The translations under genes were made by a program, and so were the position numbers. This document shows, piece by piece, positions 6,673 to 10,184 of a DNA stretch of 10,184 bases. This DNA comes from DATAXS01 sp036266715 (GTDB lineage: Bacteria; Patescibacteriota; Minisyncoccia; UBA6257; 2-01-FULL-56-20): assembly GCA_036266715.1 (NCBI GenBank), contig DATAXS010000029.1, forward strand, positions 1 to 10,184. Direction: 5' to 3'. The notes beneath the pieces are model-generated. The model was not told the DNA's origin, did not search any database, and saw only the letters and a list, made by a program, of their open reading frames with translations. Each line of letters begins with the position of its first letter. Position 1 is the first letter of the stretch.

Positions 6673-6710
6673 AAAAGTGCCCGTTCCAAAGTTGTGGAAC
6701 GGGCACTTTT
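6673..6710. terminator. Bidirectional intrinsic terminator between topA and the YHS gene
   Basis: Perfect 16-bp stem: 6673-6688 pairs with 6695-6710 (AAAAGTGCCCGTTCCA and its complement), with the 6-nt loop aagttg. The right arm ends in TTTT and the left arm starts in an A-run, so T-runs follow the GC stem on both strands. It lies 28 bp after the topA stop and 98 bp after the stop of the convergent YHS-domain gene, so it can end both transcripts. Confidence 0.9.
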
Positions 6711-6808
6711 CTATTGGGTTGTTTTTAAAGAGCGTGTGCGCCAGATGCCGGATGTGCGCCTGATCGCCTGATACCTGATAATGGCGGACGGCAGGGTGGT
6801 AAACGGCG

Positions 6809-6973
6809 CTAAGCGTACGTCTCCGGGTCGGCGTCAAATTTTTGCTTGCAGCCCTCCGAGCAAAAATAATAGGTGGTGCCTTTATAATTGCTCGTGAACA
6901 TCGCCGTGTCCGGGTCGATCTGCTTCCCGCACACGACATCTTTCACTTTTGTTTTTGTCTTGGCGTCTGCCAT
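6809..6973 (-). CDS. Small YHS-domain protein
   Basis: A 54-aa protein from ATG 6971-6973 to TAG 6809-6811. After a Lys-rich start (MADAKTKTKVK) the sequence is a YHS-type domain (PF04945-like): VVCGKQID around Cys15, NYKGTTYYFCSEGCKQKF with Cys38 and Cys42, and DPETYA at the end. YHS domains are small, often metal-associated modules found alone or fused to heavy-metal ATPases and multicopper enzymes. Three Cys are kept, but the usual CGM Met is Lys. No signal peptide or membrane helix, so it is probably cytoplasmic. No Shine-Dalgarno is seen. The gene is divergent from rel and convergent with topA, with the shared terminator downstream. About 85 bp between that terminator and the stop hold only three short CCTGAT repeats (6759, 6767, 6774). 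Confidence 0.85.
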   Translation of the reverse strand: MADAKTKTKVKDVVCGKQIDPDTAMFTSNYKGTTYYFCSEGCKQKFDADPETYA

Positions 6974-7035
6974 AGTAATGGATGATGTATTGTGAACTCG
7001 ACCTTTTGTGCATCGTAGAAAGAACGCAATGAAAT

Positions 7036-7064
7036 TTGGATGAAAATCAATTAAACGCTACTAT
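7036..7064 (+). promoter_or_regulatory. Likely promoter of rel, placed for a leaderless mRNA
   Basis: A TACTAT -10 element (7059-7064, fitting TANNNT) is followed by exactly 6 nt (AAATAA) and then the rel ATG at 7071. A weak -35, TTGGAT (7036-7041), lies 17 bp before it. Transcription would start at or within 1-2 nt of the ATG. This agrees with the absence of any Shine-Dalgarno before the gene. TATAAA at 7062-7067 is an overlapping alternative -10 but is too close to the ATG. Confidence 0.45.
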
Positions 7065-7070
7065 AAATAA

Positions 7071-8822
7071 ATGAGCACGCCATTTGCCGTAAAAGAGATA
7101 ATAAAAAAGGATCCGCACGGGCTCGTGGCGCGCGCGTTCGCGTTTTCGGAAAAGGCGCACCGCGCGCAGACGCGGAAAACGGGCGAGCCGTACTTTAACC
7201 ACGCGCTCGCAACTGCGGAAACGCTCCTCGCCTGGCGGCTGGACGACGCAACGATCGCCGCAGGGCTCCTGCACGACACCGTGGAAGATACGGGCGTCAC
7301 GCTGGATGCGGTCAAAAAAGAGTTCGGCGGCGAAGTGGCGTTCCTTGTGGACGGCGTGACCAAGCTCGGCCGCGTCAAATACCGCGGCGCCGAAAACAAA
7401 GCGGAAAATCTCCGCAAGATGATCCTTGCGCTCTCGCAGGATCTCCGCGTCGTTTTTATAAAGCTCGCCGACCGGCTCCACAACATGCAGACCCTCGCCG
7501 CCCTCCCGCCCGCAAAACAGAAGCGCGTAGCGCTCGAAACGGACGAGATCTACGCCTCGCTCGCCTACCGCCTCGGCATGCACAACCTGAGCGGCGAGCT
7601 TCAGGACCTTTCCTTCCCCTATCTCCACCCGCGCGAGTACCGCTGGCTCATTGCAACCGCAAAAGAGCAGTACGAAGAGCGCTCCGCCTATTTGGAAAAA
7701 ATAAAACCGATGGTGGAAAAACTGCTCCGCGAGCACGACATCAAGCCGGTCGGGCTCGAGGTGCGCGCCAAGCGCTATGCAAGCCTGTACAAAAAATTGC
7801 TCCGGCGCGACATGGACATTGGAAAAATATACGACCTCGTGGCGATGCGCGTCATCGTAAGTACCGTGGCCGAATGCTATGCGGCGCTCGGCGTGATCCA
7901 CGAAACATATCCGCCCGTTCCGCGGCGCATCAAGGACTACATTGCCATGCCCAAGCCAAACGGGTATAAAAGCTTGCATACCACGGTCATCGGCCCCGAA
8001 GGAAAGACCATAGAGTTCCAGATCCGCACCAAGGAAATGCACGACGAGGACGAATACGGCGTGGCAGCGCACTGGCTCTACGACGAAAAGCGCCGCGGCA
8101 CGCGCACGGCCTCCGGCGAACGGCTTGCCAAAGAGCTCACGTGGGTCCAGCAGCTCAAGACCTGGCAGGAACATCTTTTTGAAGCGGCGGAAGAAGGAGC
8201 GGGCGCCGACACCAAAGACCACAAGGAACTTTTGGATGCCATGAAGGTGGACTTTTTCACTGACCGCATTTTTGCCGTGACGCCGCAGGGCGACGTGATA
8301 GATCTCCCCGTGGGCGCAACGCCCGTTGACTTTGCGTACCACGTCCACTCGGCGCTCGGCGATTCGTGCGCCGGCGCGCGGGTGAACGGCGCGCTGGTGC
8401 CGCTTGACCATAAATTAAAATCCGGCGATGTCGTGGAAATTCTCGCGCATAAAGGAAAGAAACCGTCCGAGGACTGGCTCCGTTTCGTAAAAACCACCAT
8501 GGCCCGCGACCACATCCGCGCGGCGCTCCGCGGCGGGAAGACCGGCAGCGCGGGCGCCATCGTCCGCGCGCTCAAAACCCCCACCCGCTCCGAGCTCAAG
8601 ATCGTGCGCGAAGCGCATTTTGAAAATGCGGACGAGATCATGAACGTCATCCGCCGCAGCAACATGCACATCCTCCATTCGCACACCGACGACCAAAAAG
8701 GCGGGCACTACCGCTTTAAGCGCATTGAGGTCCAATCAACCGACCGCGCAAAAATAGACAAGCTCATTGTGAAATTGAAACAAGTGAAAGGCGTGCGGGA
8801 AGTGAGCTACAAGTTTGTTTGA
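7071..8822 (+). CDS. rel: Bifunctional (p)ppGpp synthetase/hydrolase, short C-terminus
   Basis: A 583-aa RelA/SpoT homologue controlling the stringent-response alarmone. The N-terminal HD hydrolase domain looks intact: His68-Asp69 in LLHDTVEDT, and Asp134 to Asn138 in DRLHNMQTL. The synthetase domain keeps the RAKRYASLYKK nucleotide-binding stretch, Asp255 in IYDLVAMR, NGYKSLHT and Glu315 in IEFQIRT. RIKD at 286-289 is the RxKD motif of bifunctional enzymes rather than the acidic motif of synthetase-only RelA. A TGS domain covers about 393-460. It is followed by only about 55 residues and then an ACT-like end (about 518-583). No Cys occurs after the TGS domain, so the zinc-finger-type region of full-length Rel (usually over 700 aa) is missing. 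The stop is 15 bp from the convergent neighbour's end. Confidence 0.95.
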   Translation: MSTPFAVKEIIKKDPHGLVARAFAFSEKAHRAQTRKTGEPYFNHALATAETLLAWRLDDATIAAGLLHDTVEDTGVTLDAVKKEFGGEVAFLVDGVTKLGRVKYRGAENKAENLRKMILALSQDLRVVFIKLADRLHNMQTLAALPPAKQKRVALETDEIYASLAYRLGMHNLSGELQDLSFPYLHPREYRWLIATAKEQYEERSAYLEKIKPMVEKLLREHDIKPVGLEVRAKRYASLYKKLLRRDMDIGKIYDLVAMRVIVSTVAECYAALGVIHETYPPVPRRIKDYIAMPKPNGYKSLHTTVIGPEGKTIEFQIRTKEMHDEDEYGVAAHWLYDEKRRGTRTASGERLAKELTWVQQLKTWQEHLFEAAEEGAGADTKDHKELLDAMKVDFFTDRIFAVTPQGDVIDLPVGATPVDFAYHVHSALGDSCAGARVNGALVPLDHKLKSGDVVEILAHKGKKPSEDWLRFVKTTMARDHIRAALRGGKTGSAGAIVRALKTPTRSELKIVREAHFENADEIMNVIRRSNMHILHSHTDDQKGGHYRFKRIEVQSTDRAKIDKLIVKLKQVKGVREVSYKFV

Positions 8823-8837
8823 ACTATTGCGATCTTT

Positions 8838-10184
8838 CTAATCATGCCCTTCCACATACGCCCGCGTAATCGGCCCGAAGTAACCGACGTCAGGGGTGAT
8901 GCCCACGTTTACCTGAAGGGCAGCAAGCGCCTCTTGGGTCTTGGCACCAAAGTACTCCGTCTCGTAGCCTAATGAACCAGCGTAACCAGGGACGGTATTT
9001 ACCGGGAAACCGTGGGCGTTGAGATACTGCTGCAGGGCTTTAACGTCGAGACCGAAAGATCCGAGGGTAAGATTGCGGGCGAAAACGGGCGTGCTTTGCG
9101 CGTTCCCAAGCTCCGCCTCCAACTCTTGGAGTTGCGCCTCCAGTTGGGCGATGAGGGCTTCCAGTTGGGCTGTGGTCATGGAAGCAATGCTTGTTGAAGA
9201 TGCAGTGCCCGGGGTAGAGGTGGACACAGCAGTGGGGAAGGTATAATTGACAGCCGATCCTCCGCCACCTCCCCCACCTCCCCCGCCGGAGGTGACCGTG
9301 CCGCCACCACCGCCTCCGGACGAATTATTTGTGAGCGCGGGCTGGATCTCAAGAATAATTGCTTGATCGGGGACGCTCACCGACATAATCTGAATATTAT
9401 TGTTTACAGCAGTGGTCATTGTTGACGAAGTAATGTCCCCGTATTCGGTCACCTTCGCCATCACGGAAGGGAAATTAAGCGTAACGTTGATATCCGAATT
9501 CGTGATGTCCACCTCGTCAGCCACGTCATAACTCGTCACCTCGTTCCACAGGACAAGATAATAAATGCCCGTCCGCTTTTCAAGAAGCATTTGATGAAGG
9601 GAGCCTACCGCATTCGTTATCGTGTACGGCAAAGTGGTGGTGGCAAAAGCGGGTCCGGGATCTTGGAGAAGAGATATTTCATTTTGTATTGCGACTGCTC
9701 CCGGTTTCAACGTTCCATCGCCGCGCAACAGGCCGTAGTGTGCCTCGCTGCTCGTGACCGAATTATTGGTATCATCGATCAGGTCGTATGCAAAGGTCCT
9801 CGCAATGCCCGCATTAAAATATTCAGGGAATAAGCGGCTGTAATATTTTCCCTGGGCAAGTTCGGAGATTCCCTGGACCCCGTCGGGCATCGTGTAATAA
9901 CCAGTTTCCGTCGCGTAATAAGGATCGCTGCCGTATATTCCCGCAATAAGGTTGCTCTGTATATTTTGCGACGGATAGCTCCCCCCGGAATAAGAATGTT
10001 GGTTGCCATAGTCTTCGTAAGAAGAAAGGTTATAGTAAGAAGAACTCGCGTCCTTAAATCCGCCCGATCCTCCATTGGCAACCCCGAAGCTCGGCCCTAT
10101 AACAGGGATCGACACAGAACTTGAAGATGTTTTGACGGCAGCATAAAGCGCCTGTTGGTAAGCAAAATCCGCAGCTGCCCATGT
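8838..10184 (-). CDS. Glycoside-hydrolase-like secreted protein with poly-Gly linker, coiled coil and peptidoglycan-binding domain (5' end outside window)
   Basis: The frame is open to the window edge (448 codons). The apparent GTG start at 10113-10115 is internal, because the upstream codons (AYQQALYAAVK) continue the domain. The first 270 or so residues resemble the C-terminal half of a TIM-barrel, clan GH-A-like glycosidase: IPVIGPSF, GNQHSY, ATETGYYT with a candidate nucleophile Glu (codon 9906-9908), FNAGIARTFAYDLID, EAHYGLLRGDGTLKP and YYLVLWNEV. The acid/base Glu would lie outside the window. Then come two poly-Gly runs (9258-9318), a Ser/Thr-rich stretch, a short Leu-heptad coiled coil (LEALIAQLEAQLQELEAEL) and a PG_binding_1-like domain (nt 8844-9085; LGSFGLDVKALQQYLNAHGF, GYFGPITR). 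Probably cell-wall-associated. Sugar substrate unknown. Confidence 0.82.
   Translation of the reverse strand, partial: TWAAADFAYQQALYAAVKTSSSSVSIPVIGPSFGVANGGSGGFKDASSSYYNLSSYEDYGNQHSYSGGSYPSQNIQSNLIAGIYGSDPYYATETGYYTMPDGVQGISELAQGKYYSRLFPEYFNAGIARTFAYDLIDDTNNSVTSSEAHYGLLRGDGTLKPGAVAIQNEISLLQDPGPAFATTTLPYTITNAVGSLHQMLLEKRTGIYYLVLWNEVTSYDVADEVDITNSDINVTLNFPSVMAKVTEYGDITSSTMTTAVNNNIQIMSVSVPDQAIILEIQPALTNNSSGGGGGGTVTSGGGGGGGGGGSAVNYTFPTAVSTSTPGTASSTSIASMTTAQLEALIAQLEAQLQELEAELGNAQSTPVFARNLTLGSFGLDVKALQQYLNAHGFPVNTVPGYAGSLGYETEYFGAKTQEALAALQVNVGITPDVGYFGPITRAYVEGHD

Noticed and set aside
7047..8411. Minus-strand ORF of 454 aa opposite rel
   Set aside because: It is a shadow of the rel reading frame in GC-biased DNA, His/Arg/Val-rich with no domain pattern, while the plus strand has all Rel motifs.
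9258..9320. Repetitive CCTCC/CCACC tract as a CRISPR or satellite repeat
   Set aside because: It is the codon run for two poly-glycine linkers inside a real reading frame, with no spacers.

Overview
The window looks like a piece of chromosome from a Patescibacteria/CPR bacterium, most likely Parcubacteria-like. This is an inference from style and was not tested by search. The supporting signs are a C-terminal peptidoglycan-binding domain of the type common there, a stand-alone small PilO-like protein, tRNA genes without encoded CCA, compact divergent or overlapping genes with few Shine-Dalgarno sites, and an HTH plus LAGLIDADG-like ORF beside tRNA genes. The genetic code appears standard: the genes end in TAG, TAA and TGA, and no in-frame TGA was met in the reading frames assigned.

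Layout. Bases 1-1209 (minus) hold the N-terminal part of a secreted protein with a signal peptide, a fibronectin-like segment and the start of an LCAT-type alpha/beta hydrolase. Bases 1210-1508 have no gene but contain two striking inverted repeats: a perfect 30-bp palindrome with a 12-nt loop (1259-1330), and a 34-bp exact inverted repeat enclosing an 89-nt GC-rich, hairpin-forming core (1349-1515). The second one ends on the 3' end of a tRNA-Ile(GAT) gene. Bases 1509-2394 (minus) hold tRNA-Val(GAC), an HTH/LAGLIDADG-like protein gene and tRNA-Ile. The protein's stop codon lies inside the tRNA-Ile gene. Bases 2447-3207 (minus) hold a PilO-like pilus protein followed by a 71-aa membrane protein.

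Across a 117-bp divergent gap, dprA (3325-4413) and topA (4401-6644) run on the plus strand with a 13-nt overlap. A 16-bp-stem bidirectional terminator (6673-6710) separates topA from a convergent 54-aa YHS-domain gene (6809-6973, minus). The plus-strand rel gene for (p)ppGpp metabolism (7071-8822) starts just after a -10 element placed as for a leaderless mRNA. Only 15 bp past its end is the convergent 3' end of a large secreted glycoside-hydrolase-like protein (8838-10184, minus). That protein has a poly-glycine linker, a short coiled coil and a peptidoglycan-binding domain, and its 5' end lies outside the window.

Functionally the window combines DNA uptake and processing (PilO-like pilus component, DprA), DNA topology (TopA), stringent response (Rel), translation (two tRNAs) and two cell-surface or secreted hydrolases. 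I found no CRISPR array, phage module or complete transposon. The most unusual part is 1259-2394, where palindromic elements, tRNAs and an endonuclease-like ORF are packed together.
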